Source: Novosphingobium sp. (lineage in GTDB: Bacteria; Pseudomonadota; Alphaproteobacteria; Sphingomonadales; Sphingomonadaceae). Taken from it: 48,201 nucleotides of DNA. A program made the translations under genes and the position numbers. Location: NCBI GenBank assembly GCA_029247785.1, contig JAQWKP010000273.1:1-48201 (forward strand), given 5' to 3'. The notes beneath the pieces were generated by a model. That model ran no database searches and was not told where the DNA came from. It worked only from the letters and a program-made list of their open reading frames with translations. Of the stretch, positions 8,476 through 17,595 are shown piece after piece. Every line of letters starts with the position of its first letter. The stretch's first letter is position 1.

Positions 8476-10937
8476 CGGAAGCGGCTGGTCCTTCGCATGG
8501 CTGGGTCGACCGGATCGTCGTTGCGGCGGCGCTTGCTGCCAGCATCGCCCTGCTCTGGACGATAACAGGCGAGCCGGTCGTGGTTGCAGGTTTCGCCGGC
8601 GGCGTAATCGCGCTGGGAGCGCTGGCATCGCTGTTGGCCAAGCGACGTGCTCCGCTGTCCGAGCCAGAGCTTGCCATGCCGGACTGGTCGGTGACAGTCG
8701 CAGCGATCGAGCGCGAGGGCGTGGCGGTCGCAGTCACTGATCGTGCCGCCCGGCTGGTCTGTGCCAATCGCTGCCACGAGGAATGGTTTGGAACCGCCGG
8801 TGCGCCGCCGCGCCTGCCAGCCGACGTTGCCTCGCTCGATCGGCTGGGGCAGGCGGCGCGCTTGGCATGGCGTGAGGGCAAGGCCGGGATCGAATTGGTA
8901 GAGGGAGTCGCAGATTGCGCGGGACAGCGCTGGAGCGGCGATATCAGGCGGGCCGGGCGCGGCGAAGACTATCTCGTCTGGAACTTGAGCCCGATCGAGT
9001 ACACTGATCCGGCTGCCGAGCTTGCAGCCTGGCTCGATGGCAAGCTCGGTCAGGCTTTGGCGAGTGCCGGGATCGCCGCAGCGATCGTCGATCCCGATGG
9101 CGTGATCCAGTCCGCCAGCGCCGGTTTTGCGGCGCGCGCGACGGGTGAAGTCGAAACAGAGGTCACCGGCAAGGAATTCGTCTCGTTCCTCAATGAGGAT
9201 GAGGATGGACACATCAGCTGGTCGCGCGACGGCGATCGTGCGCCACCGCTTACGCTCTATTATTTGCCGGTGACTGAGCCGGGCATTACGGGCGAGCCGA
9301 CCCCCGAATCCTCACCCTCGCTGATGTTGCTGGCTGATGCCGGGGCCGGCATTGGCGGCGGCGGCGAGGTCAGCGCAGCGGTCCCGCATCTTGAGGAATT
9401 GCTTAGCCAGCTGCCGCTTGGCCTGGCCATGGCCGAGCGCGATGGGCGGCTGCTGTTCGCCAATGTTGCATTCATGCGCGCTGCCGGGCGTGAGGATTGC
9501 AAGCCGCCGACCTATCCCACCGATCTTGTCGTCCAGGAAGACAAGCGCGCTCTTTCCGAGGCAATCCGCCGCTTTGCGCAGGGTGCCGCCACCTCGGGCG
9601 ATATCGCTGTGCGCCTGGCAAGCCAGCCTGACGAGCCGGTCTCGCTGAGCCTGGCGGGGGTGCGCGGGCTGGGTGAGGCGGCAGTGCTGCTCGGCCTGAC
9701 CGATTCGACCGAGGAATCGCGGCTCAAGCGTCAGGTCGCCCAGGCCACCAAGATGCAGGCGGTCGGCCAGCTGGCAGGCGGTGTCGCGCATGATTTCAAC
9801 AATGTGCTGACGGCAATTCTGGGTACTTGTGACCTCATGCTGATGCGCCACACACCGGGCGATTCTGACTATGACGATATTCAGCAGATCCGTGCCAATT
9901 CGAACCGCGCGGCTTCCCTGACGCGGCAATTGCTGGCCTTTTCGCGCCAGCAGACTTTGCGCCCTGAAGTGCTGCAATTGCCCGATGTTGTTTCTGACGT
10001 ATCGCAGATGCTCAAGCGATTGATCGGCGAGAAGATCGAGTTGGTCGTCAGCCATGATCGCGATCTCGGGCCGGTGCGTGCCGACCCGACCCAGCTTGAA
10101 CAGGTCATCGTCAATCTTGCCGTTAATGCGCGCGACGCGATTCAGGCCAGGACTGCCAAGCCGGGCAGCGATGCCGGTGTCGACAGTGGTGGCAAGCTGA
10201 CTTTGGCGACGCGACGAATATCGGCTTCGGATGTGCGCGCGATGGACAGCGAGATCATCCCGGCTGGTGACTATACTGCGTTGGTCGTCGAGGATACCGG
10301 TGGCGGCATCGCCCCTGAAAACCTCGCAAAGATCTTTGAGCCGTTCTTCACCACCAAGGACCAGGGCAAGGGCACCGGTCTTGGCCTGTCGACCGTCTAC
10401 GGCATCGTCAAGCAATCGGGTGGCTTCATCTTCGCCGATAGCGATCAAGGCAAGGGCGCGAAATTCAGCGTCTATTTACCGGTTCACACCATTGCGCCCG
10501 GGACGTCCCCAATCGCTGAAAAGGCCGACACTCCCGAAAAGCCGAGCGAATGGGCCGGAGGAGGGCGGGTACTGCTGGTCGAGGATGAGGACCCGGTACG
10601 CCTCGTCGCTGAACGGGCACTCACGCGGCAGGGCTATGAGGTGACAATGGCGAGTGATGGCGAGGAAGGCCTCGAATATGTCCAGCTTGGTCGCAAATAC
10701 GATATTGTCGTCAGCGATGTCGTGATGCCGAGCATGGATGGGCCGGCCATGGCCCGCGAAATACGCAAGCTCACACCTGATATGCCGGTATTGTTCATGT
10801 CCGGCTATGCCGAAGAGCAGCTCAGGAGTGAGATCGATATCGACAGGATGCACTTCCTGCCCAAGCCGTTTTCGGTGCAGGAGTTGTCGGACAAGGTTGG
10901 CGAAGTGCTGGCGGTGCAGAAACATAGCGGAAAATGA
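8472..10937 (+). CDS. cckA: Cell-cycle hybrid histidine kinase CckA
   Basis: An 821-residue hybrid sensor kinase. The start ATG overlaps the DUF2062 stop; a longer open frame upstream is just that gene read out of frame. Two membrane segments lie near the N terminus ([34 protein letters not shown]). PAS-like regions follow, then the kinase H-box VAHDFNN with His440, the N-box [32 protein letters not shown], and a C-terminal receiver with Asp749 in [11 protein letters not shown]. In Caulobacter, CckA phosphorylates CtrA and CpdR through ChpT; in this order the same phosphorelay is expected. ctrA and chpT are not in the window. Confidence 0.93.
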   Translation: MTEAAGPSHGWVDRIVVAAALAASIALLWTITGEPVVVAGFAGGVIALGALASLLAKRRAPLSEPELAMPDWSVTVAAIEREGVAVAVTDRAARLVCANRCHEEWFGTAGAPPRLPADVASLDRLGQAARLAWREGKAGIELVEGVADCAGQRWSGDIRRAGRGEDYLVWNLSPIEYTDPAAELAAWLDGKLGQALASAGIAAAIVDPDGVIQSASAGFAARATGEVETEVTGKEFVSFLNEDEDGHISWSRDGDRAPPLTLYYLPVTEPGITGEPTPESSPSLMLLADAGAGIGGGGEVSAAVPHLEELLSQLPLGLAMAERDGRLLFANVAFMRAAGREDCKPPTYPTDLVVQEDKRALSEAIRRFAQGAATSGDIAVRLASQPDEPVSLSLAGVRGLGEAAVLLGLTDSTEESRLKRQVAQATKMQAVGQLAGGVAHDFNNVLTAILGTCDLMLMRHTPGDSDYDDIQQIRANSNRAASLTRQLLAFSRQQTLRPEVLQLPDVVSDVSQMLKRLIGEKIELVVSHDRDLGPVRADPTQLEQVIVNLAVNARDAIQARTAKPGSDAGVDSGGKLTLATRRISASDVRAMDSEIIPAGDYTALVVEDTGGGIAPENLAKIFEPFFTTKDQGKGTGLGLSTVYGIVKQSGGFIFADSDQGKGAKFSVYLPVHTIAPGTSPIAEKADTPEKPSEWAGGGRVLLVEDEDPVRLVAERALTRQGYEVTMASDGEEGLEYVQLGRKYDIVVSDVVMPSMDGPAMAREIRKLTPDMPVLFMSGYAEEQLRSEIDIDRMHFLPKPFSVQELSDKVGEVLAVQKHSGK

Positions 10938-11746
10938 GATCCACGGTTGCGCCGGAGGTTGTGTGCCGGAATTCCGCGTTCTCATTGGGCAAACTGCTGG
11001 CCGGATTGCTACTCGTGTCGCTGACATCGGCGTGCAATTCGTCCGACAGCGAGGCTGACCAGCCTGCGAACCCTCCAGCTTACGCGGCGAACAAGCTGTT
11101 TGGCATTGTTCCGGCGCAAAGCTGCCCATTCGGTGAGGCCGAAGCCGCGGTAAGGGCCGCGGGGCAGGCGTTGGCGGCAGACGAGCGATCAATCCGGGTG
11201 GTCATCGATCTGCCGCTCGATGCAAAGGACAATGTCGACATGATGGGCGCGGCATCGCCGATCATCGCGGCGATCGAAGTCAACGCGCCTGCCGATGCGC
11301 TTGGCGGATTCGCCCAGTCATTGACCAGTTCGATGGGCGCATGCAGCATCGAGACCCATATCGTGCATGAGCGCGTGCTAATGCGACCGGAGCGCGACTG
11401 GGCGCTCGGCGAGCCGGCACCCTATGGCAAGGCGATCACCGTACTGCAGCGCAAGGACGGCGTTTCGCGCGCCAGGTTCAACCATGAATGGACCGGGCCG
11501 CATGCTGAACTGGCGCTGGGCTGGCGCGAGGATGCGGGTGCGAGCGAGGGCTATTATGTCCAGAACCTGGTTGCTGACGGCGCGGATAATCAGGCCATCG
11601 ACGGGATCGGCGAAGTCGACGGCCCTGATGCGAAGGTGTCAGGTGGCTTTGTCGCGCGGATGAGAACGGCGGCGCATGCATTCTGGTTTCAGAACATGTC
11701 GGCCACACGCATGTTTCTGGCGCTTCCGCACACGATCAAGGATTAG
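10934..11746 (+). CDS. Putative lipoprotein with an EthD-like domain
   Basis: A 270-residue protein whose N terminus has a hydrophobic segment (LLAGLLLVSL) followed by TSAC, an imperfect lipobox with Cys34. Export and lipidation are therefore likely but not certain. The C-terminal half has EthD-type dimeric alpha/beta-barrel features: VLQRKDGVSRARFNHEW, TGPHAELAL, YYVQNLV and AIDGIGEV. EthD domains are usually cytoplasmic and associated with degradative oxidations, so an exported one is unusual. The start overlaps the cckA stop by four bases (ATGA), making it the last gene of the smpB - cckA unit. Function unknown. Confidence 0.7.
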   Translation: MRSTVAPEVVCRNSAFSLGKLLAGLLLVSLTSACNSSDSEADQPANPPAYAANKLFGIVPAQSCPFGEAEAAVRAAGQALAADERSIRVVIDLPLDAKDNVDMMGAASPIIAAIEVNAPADALGGFAQSLTSSMGACSIETHIVHERVLMRPERDWALGEPAPYGKAITVLQRKDGVSRARFNHEWTGPHAELALGWREDAGASEGYYVQNLVADGADNQAIDGIGEVDGPDAKVSGGFVARMRTAAHAFWFQNMSATRMFLALPHTIKD

Positions 11747-11830
11747 AATCGGTTCGGTTCCTCGCTTTCCGTTCATCCGATGCTAAAGTCCGCCGGTGCA
11801 GGTTGATGGCTTGAGTTGAGAGGATCGAAA

Positions 11831-13342
11831 ATGAACCGGATATTCAAAGCAGCATCTTGCACTGCCGCGATTGGCCTTGCCGCGCTGGCAAGTCAGTTTC
11901 CCGCACTGGCCCAGAATGGCGAGGCGAGCGCGCAGGGCGACGTTTCTGTCACCATCTACAATAACAATCTCGCGCTGGTGCAGGACATTCGCCAGCTCAA
12001 TATCGCTGCGGGTCGCTCCAAGATCACCTTTCCCGATGTATCCGCCAAGATCAGGCCCGAAACGCTCAGCTTCGCGGCTCGCGGTACTGCGATCGTCGAG
12101 CAGAATTTCGATTTCGACCTGCTGACCCCGACCAAGATGATGGAAAAGGCGATCGGCCAGACGGTCACCCTGCTGCGCACCAACCCGGCTACCGGGGTGG
12201 AGAGGCGCGAGCGCGCAAAAGTCCTGTCGACCAGTGGAGGGGTCGTCGTCCAGATCGGCAGCCGCATTGAGGTGCTGCGCGACGATGGCTTGCCGGTGCG
12301 CGTGATATTCGACCGGGTCCCGCCCAATCTGCGCGCACGCCCGACGCTTTCGGTCAATGTCCAGAGCCGCAGTGCTGGCACGCGCCCGGCCTCGATCCGC
12401 TACCTCACGCCCGGCATCGGCTGGAGCGCGGATTATGTCGCGCTCTATGACGAGGGCAAGGGCACTATCGACATGCAGGGCTGGGTAACGCTGACCAACA
12501 ATACCGGCACGACCTTTCGCAATGCCAGTACCCTGCTGATTGCCGGAAATCCGGCGCAGGCCAATCGTAGCAGTCGCAGCCGACGGCCCTCCCGCAAGGG
12601 TACCGGCGGTATCCGCCCAGGGACGCAGAGCGCCAATCGCGAGCAGGTCGGCGATTTCTATCTCTATCCGATCGCCAACCGCACCACGATCGCCAATGCC
12701 CAGACCAAGCAGGTCAGCTTTCTTGACGTGCAGGGGGTTCCGGCCCGCAAGGTCTATGGGCGCACCGTGAGCTGGATGCAGAGCGACAGCGATGCGGTAA
12801 ATGTCGCCAGCCAGATCGCGTTCAGTTCTTCAAGCGACGGCGGGCTGGGAGATGCGCTGCCTTCGGGCACGGTCCGCTTCTACCAGCGCGACCGCAAGGG
12901 CTCGCCGCAATTCATCGGTGAGAATGCGATTCCCCACACGCCGATGGGCAGCGAGCTCAATCTGCGCACCGGCGATGCGTTTGACATCACGCTGCAGGCC
13001 GAGGTTGAAAAGCGTGAGCGCATCACCTCGGACGAATTTGAGCGCTACAAGCGCTGGCAGGTGATCAAGGATGGCGAGATCGTCAGCCAGGGCGAGGTGT
13101 CCTACGCCAAGACCTATTACCGCACGACGATGCGCTACAAGTTGACCAATGCGAAATCCTCTTCGGTCAATGTCGAACTGATCCAGGCCGGGCTCGACTG
13201 GGGCTGGTGGGCGCAGGATTACCGCGTGGTGAGCGAGGATGTGCCGGGCGAGCAACTTAATGCCGACCGCCGCAAATTCGTCATTTCCGTGCCCGCCAAT
13301 GGCGAACGCGAAGTGCGCGTAACCTACGCAACGCGCTACTGA
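11831..13342 (+). CDS. Secreted DUF4139 domain protein
   Basis: A 503-residue exported protein with a signal peptide ending near ALAQ. The start follows GAGAGG by seven bases; an in-frame TTG five codons upstream is less likely. The N-terminal part has the repeated pattern VTIYNNNLALVQDIRQL, seen at the start of DUF4139 proteins. The C-terminal DUF4139 region includes YLTPGIGWSADYVALYD, WVTLTNNTGTTF, QVSFLDVQGVPARKVY and a final AGLDWGWWAQDY. A basic, low-complexity linker lies near residues 238-270. The fold is predicted to be beta-rich and periplasmic; no activity is known. A paralogue follows nine bases downstream. Confidence 0.88.
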   Translation: MNRIFKAASCTAAIGLAALASQFPALAQNGEASAQGDVSVTIYNNNLALVQDIRQLNIAAGRSKITFPDVSAKIRPETLSFAARGTAIVEQNFDFDLLTPTKMMEKAIGQTVTLLRTNPATGVERRERAKVLSTSGGVVVQIGSRIEVLRDDGLPVRVIFDRVPPNLRARPTLSVNVQSRSAGTRPASIRYLTPGIGWSADYVALYDEGKGTIDMQGWVTLTNNTGTTFRNASTLLIAGNPAQANRSSRSRRPSRKGTGGIRPGTQSANREQVGDFYLYPIANRTTIANAQTKQVSFLDVQGVPARKVYGRTVSWMQSDSDAVNVASQIAFSSSSDGGLGDALPSGTVRFYQRDRKGSPQFIGENAIPHTPMGSELNLRTGDAFDITLQAEVEKRERITSDEFERYKRWQVIKDGEIVSQGEVSYAKTYYRTTMRYKLTNAKSSSVNVELIQAGLDWGWWAQDYRVVSEDVPGEQLNADRRKFVISVPANGEREVRVTYATRY

Positions 13343-13350
13343 GGCTGCAG

Positions 13351-14982
13351 ATGGCGCGCGCCGCCCCGATATTGCTGGTGCTCGGACTGGTTCTGGCGCC
13401 CTGGAGCGCAGGTGCTTCGGCGCGCGAGGTGGTGGACGCCTCCGCGCCCGAAGCGCTGTCCGTCACCCTATATCGCGATCCGGATCGGGGCGTAGATGAT
13501 GCGATGAACCGCAACTGGCCGCGCGGCTTTGCGATGATCAGCGAGACGCGGGTTGTCACTCTCCCGCCGGGGGTCTCCACAGTGCGCTTCGGCGGGGTGG
13601 CCGAGGGCATGGTCACGGTCAGCGCTATCGTCACCGGCCTGCCGGGCGGGACGATCGAGAAGAACCGCAATGCCGATCTGCTGTCCCCTGCTGCCTTGGT
13701 CGATGGCACCTTGGGCAATCGCGTCACCATCACGCGCAGCAATCCGGCGACGGGCCAGCCGAGCAGCGAAAGCGCGATTGTGCGCACGCGCGCCGATGGC
13801 GGGCTGGTGCTACAGACAGCGGGCGGTTTTGAGGCGGTGCGCTGCTCGGGCCTTCCCGAAAAGCTGACCTTTGCAGGCGTGCCGACGGGGCTGTCCGCCG
13901 ATCCGGTGTTTACTATCGATACCCGCGACGATTCTGGCGGGACCTATCGAGTCACCCTGACCTATCTCGCCTGGGGGTTCGACTGGCAGGCGCATTATGT
14001 TGCGACGCTGAAAGACGGGCGACGAGGCAAGGTCGGCATGCGGCTGATGTCATGGCTGACCATGCTCAACGATAATGGCCAGAGCTTTGCAGATACCGAG
14101 CTGCTGGCCGTGGCCGGCACGCTTAATGTTGAGAGCAATTACCAGGCCTTGTCCGATCCGCCCAAAGCACGGCCCTTGCGGCTGACCTGCTATCCGATCG
14201 GCAGCACGGCGAGAGGATCGCCGGTGCGCCCGCCGCTTCCGCCTCCAGCGCCGATGGCGGCGATGGGGGCCATGTACAAGAGCGAGTCCATCATCGTTAC
14301 GGCTCGAAGGCGCGACGAGAGCATGCAGGATGTGCCAGTGGCGCTTACCGAGCTCGCTTCCGAAGAAGCGCTGGGTGACCTCAAGCTCTATCGCGTGCCG
14401 GAACGGGTCACGGTCTCGGCCAAGGGGCTCAAACAGGTCGCGTTCCTCAACAAGGAGGATGTCGAGGGCGAATTTATCCACACCGCACCTTGCGAAGCCT
14501 ATAGCGTGTTCGATGAGGACGAGGCCGATCCGGCGGGGATCCTGTTCGCGACCAAGAATGACGAGAAGCACGGGCTGGGCGCTTCGCTGCCGATGGGCGG
14601 CTTCACCATTTTCGAGCCATCATCCGCCGGTGACCTGTTGATCGGCGAGCAGACCATCCGCGATTATGCAGTCGGCCAGGACGTTGAAATTCCAATCGGC
14701 GAGAGCACGCTGGTATTCGCCGCATGCGCCCGGATGGCCAATAGCGACGAGCCGGATGCCGAGACTGGCAAATGGGCGCAGATGCGCGCGGTGCTGAGCA
14801 ATGCCGGCAGGAACAATGCGAAAGTCAGGCTCGACCTTGGCGCGTCGGCGCAATGGGAAGTCAGCGGCGTGAAGGGCACGCGGGTCAAGGATGGCCGGCG
14901 CATTCTCGAGACCACGGTCAGGTCCGGACAGCGCAAGGAAATAACCTTCCGCCTGCGTAGGCCGCCAACCAAGGTGGAGTAG
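13351..14982 (+). CDS. Secreted DUF4139 domain protein with a TonB-receptor-like motif
   Basis: A 543-residue exported paralogue of the preceding protein (signal peptide to about residue 24, GASA|RE). Shared landmarks include YLAWGFDWQAHYVATLKDG, WLTMLNDNGQSFADTEL and GDLKLYRVPERVTV...KQVAFLNKEDVEG. Between the two conserved parts, after a proline- and methionine-rich linker, residues 313-333 read SIIVTARRRDESMQDVPVALT. This closely matches the start of the plug domain of sphingomonad TonB-dependent receptors. The corresponding part of the first paralogue is a basic linker without this motif. The second gene starts nine bases after the first stops, so both are likely co-expressed. Function unknown. 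Confidence 0.85.
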   Translation: MARAAPILLVLGLVLAPWSAGASAREVVDASAPEALSVTLYRDPDRGVDDAMNRNWPRGFAMISETRVVTLPPGVSTVRFGGVAEGMVTVSAIVTGLPGGTIEKNRNADLLSPAALVDGTLGNRVTITRSNPATGQPSSESAIVRTRADGGLVLQTAGGFEAVRCSGLPEKLTFAGVPTGLSADPVFTIDTRDDSGGTYRVTLTYLAWGFDWQAHYVATLKDGRRGKVGMRLMSWLTMLNDNGQSFADTELLAVAGTLNVESNYQALSDPPKARPLRLTCYPIGSTARGSPVRPPLPPPAPMAAMGAMYKSESIIVTARRRDESMQDVPVALTELASEEALGDLKLYRVPERVTVSAKGLKQVAFLNKEDVEGEFIHTAPCEAYSVFDEDEADPAGILFATKNDEKHGLGASLPMGGFTIFEPSSAGDLLIGEQTIRDYAVGQDVEIPIGESTLVFAACARMANSDEPDAETGKWAQMRAVLSNAGRNNAKVRLDLGASAQWEVSGVKGTRVKDGRRILETTVRSGQRKEITFRLRRPPTKVE

Positions 14983-15096
14983 AGTTCTTTGCAAGCTGGC
15001 CGCCAAGCCATTCAGCGCGTGCCAGAATATTTACCTTTGTTTACCGTTGCTCCGGGCCTTTACACTTAGGTCAGACCCTTGCGTTAAGGGCATCTG

Positions 15097-16005
15097 ATGG
15101 TGAACTTTCGTGAGCCTCGGCGCCAAGTCCGCTTGGTAGCTCAGCTTCGCTGTGGCGAGGACTGGTGCCGTATTGCCATCACCAATGTCTCCACCGCCGG
15201 CTTGCGCTGCGAATGTCCCGATCCGCCTGCTCTCGGTGAGAGTGTTGAGGTTCGCTACCAGGGCTTCAGCATTATCGGATCGGTCCAGTGGTGCGAAGAC
15301 GATGAATTCGGCGTGACTTGCGACGATATGGTCGATGTCGAATTGCTCGTTGCTGGCAGTCCGGAAGTCGATATCGGCCGCCGGGCCTTGCCACGACTGG
15401 AAGTCCGCTTTCCCGCCGAATTCGTTGTCGGGGATCAGTCATTTCCGGTTGTAGTCCACGATATTTCGCCCAGCGGCGCGCGCCTGTCGATGGCCTCGCC
15501 TCCGCCGCGTGGCAAGCAGGGCCTGATCAAGTGGGAAGACATCGAGAGCGCCTGCACGGTCGTGTGGAGCGGAACCAACCTGTTCGGCGTAATCTTCGGA
15601 GACGAACTCCCCGCCGAACCTGAGACCGCCGCCATGCCTGACGCTGCCGAAGCCACGGCTGGCCTGGCGCTCGAAACCGAGGCGGATGGTGCGGTCCCAG
15701 CCGCCAAGAAAGAGAGCGATGACCGGCGCGGGACTGACCGGGTTGGCGTCAACTGGACCTGCGAAGCGCGCCACGCGGATTCAAGGTGGGTCCGGGTCCA
15801 ACTCAGCAATATCTCCAAAAGCGGATGCGTGATCGGCTGGTTTGCCGGCTGCCGGGTGGATGTTGCGCTCTATCTCAAGATGCCTGGCCTGAGCACGGTG
15901 AAGGCAAAGGTCGTGTGGAAGAACGATCGCCGGATCGGGTGCCAGTTTTCCGCGCCGCTCAACGAATATGTGCTGGAACATCTCTTGTCGGACCAGCCTG
16001 CCTGA
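15097..16005 (+). CDS. Protein with three tandem PilZ domains
   Basis: A 302-residue, probably cytosolic protein. Three copies of the PilZ c-di-GMP signature can be read. Domain 1 has R8-x3-R12 and NVSTAG at 30-35. Domain 2 has R96-x3-R100 and DISPSG at 122-127. Domain 3 has R211-x3-R215 and NISKSG at 238-243. All three keep both the RxxxR and [DN]xSxxG parts. An acidic, alanine-rich linker (about 170-205) separates domains 2 and 3. AAGGG lies about 8 bases before the ATG. It is a likely c-di-GMP effector, but its output is unknown because no catalytic or DNA-binding domain is present. Confidence 0.85.
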   Translation: MVNFREPRRQVRLVAQLRCGEDWCRIAITNVSTAGLRCECPDPPALGESVEVRYQGFSIIGSVQWCEDDEFGVTCDDMVDVELLVAGSPEVDIGRRALPRLEVRFPAEFVVGDQSFPVVVHDISPSGARLSMASPPPRGKQGLIKWEDIESACTVVWSGTNLFGVIFGDELPAEPETAAMPDAAEATAGLALETEADGAVPAAKKESDDRRGTDRVGVNWTCEARHADSRWVRVQLSNISKSGCVIGWFAGCRVDVALYLKMPGLSTVKAKVVWKNDRRIGCQFSAPLNEYVLEHLLSDQPA

Positions 16006-16032
16006 GCGTCCGAGCGCGTCGGTCTGATCCGC

Positions 16033-16518
16033 CTACATCTCCATCAGCACGCTGTTCAGCATCGGATCATCGCCGAAAAATAGCGGCGTGGCGGTGAATT
16101 CGTGGATCCGCCAGAACCCGTCTGCACCCTGCTTCATTTCCATCCTGGTATCGGCGACCACGGTTGGCGCCGACGCATGGGTGAAGGGGCCGTGGCCATG
16201 GGCCGAGAAGTTGACGAAGATCAGATCAACGCTCGCCGCGCCGCCGTTCTGCACATCGATCCGCTGGTTGATCAACCCGTGGCGCACGGTCCTGACGCCG
16301 TCCTTGGAACGCTCGGCCACCGCCTTGCGATCGGCCGCATAATGCTCTTCCAGCCCCTCATGCCCGTTCCACACGCTCTCGCCGACATTGAAGATGCAGT
16401 TTGGCGTGAAATAGTCGGTGACCCGCTCCGCGCCGTCATCCAACTCGTGACAATAGTCGTACAGCATCTGCTGGATCGCGATGATTGCGAAGGCCTGGTC
16501 CCTGTCGATTGTGCGCAT
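16033..16518 (-). CDS. SnoaL-like (NTF2 superfamily) domain protein
   Basis: A 161-residue protein of the SnoaL_4 type, related in fold to small subunits of ring-hydroxylating dioxygenases and to steroid isomerases. Landmarks are IQQMLYDYCHELDDGAERVTDYFTPNCIFNVG near the N terminus, HEGLEEHYA, VRHGLINQRIDV and the last strands WRIHEFTATPLFF. GGGAG lies 8 bases before the start. It stands alone, convergent with the PilZ gene. Possible roles are isomerase, dehydratase or ligand binding; the substrate is unknown. Confidence 0.8.
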   Translation of the reverse strand: MRTIDRDQAFAIIAIQQMLYDYCHELDDGAERVTDYFTPNCIFNVGESVWNGHEGLEEHYAADRKAVAERSKDGVRTVRHGLINQRIDVQNGGAASVDLIFVNFSAHGHGPFTHASAPTVVADTRMEMKQGADGFWRIHEFTATPLFFGDDPMLNSVLMEM

Positions 16519-16733
16519 GATTGTCTCCCGGACCTCAGCCTAGCCCGAAGCTGGCGATAGCGACAAGGTGATCCGTGACGGCGCAGCCATGAAAGCACTG
16601 CGCCAACACCATTCACGGCAAATACATTTCGGCGAGGATAGCCTTGTGTCTCTAAGGGGGAAGGGCACGTTTTCAATTATTCACAAATAGAGCCGCCTGG
16701 TCCTGGATATTTGCAACGATGGGAGACAAAATT

Positions 16734-17120
16734 ATGAAACGACACTCAAGCGCAACCAAAGCGTTGAGCGCTTTGGCCCTGATCGGATCGATGGCGTTTG
16801 CCACCACGGCGCAGGCGGATACGTTCAGCCGCACCGCAAACAATCCTCATTTCACGGTCAACACTCCGGGCGCGACCATCACCATGACCTGGTTCGCCCC
16901 GGTCCCCGCCAGCGTGGAGATCTCACGCTATTCAGGTGACTACAATTCCAATCCGGCAAGCACCGTCGTCTATGACGGCCCACCGCCACCGTCGATATCC
17001 CTGACGGGCGGAGGCCGGACTGGCGGCGGTCGATATACCATCAAGGCCAAGAATGCGGCCGGTGTATCAGTCCCGTTCACCGTCACTGTCGTGGGCCCGA
17101 GCACCGTCAAGAACTGGTAG
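16734..17120 (+). CDS. Small exported protein of unknown function
   Basis: A 128-residue protein with a signal peptide (LSALALIGSMAFATTAQA|DT). The start follows GGGAG by 8 bases; an ATG five codons earlier lies on the ribosome site itself. The mature part is about 100 residues, without cysteine, with a proline run (GPPPPS) and a glycine-rich GGGRTGGGRY, then alternating hydrophobic strands (PFTVTVVGPSTV). The pattern suggests a small beta-sandwich in the periplasm or outside the cell. I do not recognise the family. Confidence 0.65.
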   Translation: MKRHSSATKALSALALIGSMAFATTAQADTFSRTANNPHFTVNTPGATITMTWFAPVPASVEISRYSGDYNSNPASTVVYDGPPPPSISLTGGGRTGGGRYTIKAKNAAGVSVPFTVTVVGPSTVKNW

Positions 17121-17134
17121 GCTTGACCAGATCG

Positions 17135-17226
17135 GGGAGGGTGACGGGCGCGTTCGAATTTCGGTGAATTGCGGCGACGCCGCGATGGTCGAAAGCCGTG
17201 CTGCGCCATTCCGGCAAGACCCTCCC
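17135..17226. repeat. Widely spaced inverted repeat between convergent genes
   Basis: GGGAGGGT at 17135-17142 and ACCCTCCC at 17219-17226 are perfect complements separated by 76 bases. They lie in the 130-base gap between two convergent exported-protein genes. The repeat may close a long stem in read-through transcripts from either side; it may also be chance. Confidence 0.25.
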
Positions 17227-17250
17227 AGCCTCTGTCGGAAAAGCGGGCAG

Positions 17251-17595
17251 CTAGGGACAGTTGAAAATCACGCTGACTGATGCAGTTCCCGTTCCGGGCT
17301 TGAGGTTGGGATATACGTAATAGGTTCCCGCCGGCACTGCTCGTCCCCTCGCCGAATCCATGGTGTCAAACAGCAGACGGGTCGTGCCCTGCATCCAGAA
17401 GCCCTGGTTGAGGCCTGAAGCGGATACAATCGTGCAACCTGCCGGCAGAGTTACCGGCTGGCCCGAAAGCGAGGCATTGCGTCCCGCGACGCCCGCCGTC
17501 TGCGAGCCGCCGGCAGTGATTGTGCCGGCCAGCGATGGTGTCGCGGTGAGCAGCGCGGCGCAGGCAGCAGCGATAGGCACGGACTTGATTGTCAT
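17251..17595 (-). CDS. Small exported protein with two cysteines, function unknown
   Basis: A 114-residue protein with a signal peptide ending at SLAG. The start is fixed by AAGGA seven bases upstream; the longer open frame (to 17682) would bury the signal peptide. Mature residues Cys54 and Cys113 could form one disulfide. Strand-like segments (QPVTLPAGCTIVSAS, TYYVYPNL, TASVSVIFNC) suggest a small beta domain. A TTGAC-N4-GTCAA dyad lies about 80 bases upstream and may control it. I do not recognise the family. Confidence 0.65.
   Translation of the reverse strand: MTIKSVPIAAACAALLTATPSLAGTITAGGSQTAGVAGRNASLSGQPVTLPAGCTIVSASGLNQGFWMQGTTRLLFDTMDSARGRAVPAGTYYVYPNLKPGTGTASVSVIFNCP

Noticed and set aside
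9312..10448. Minus-strand open frame of 378 codons opposite cckA
   Set aside because: It lies entirely within the kinase core, whose motifs are intact on plus; no signal for expression on minus.
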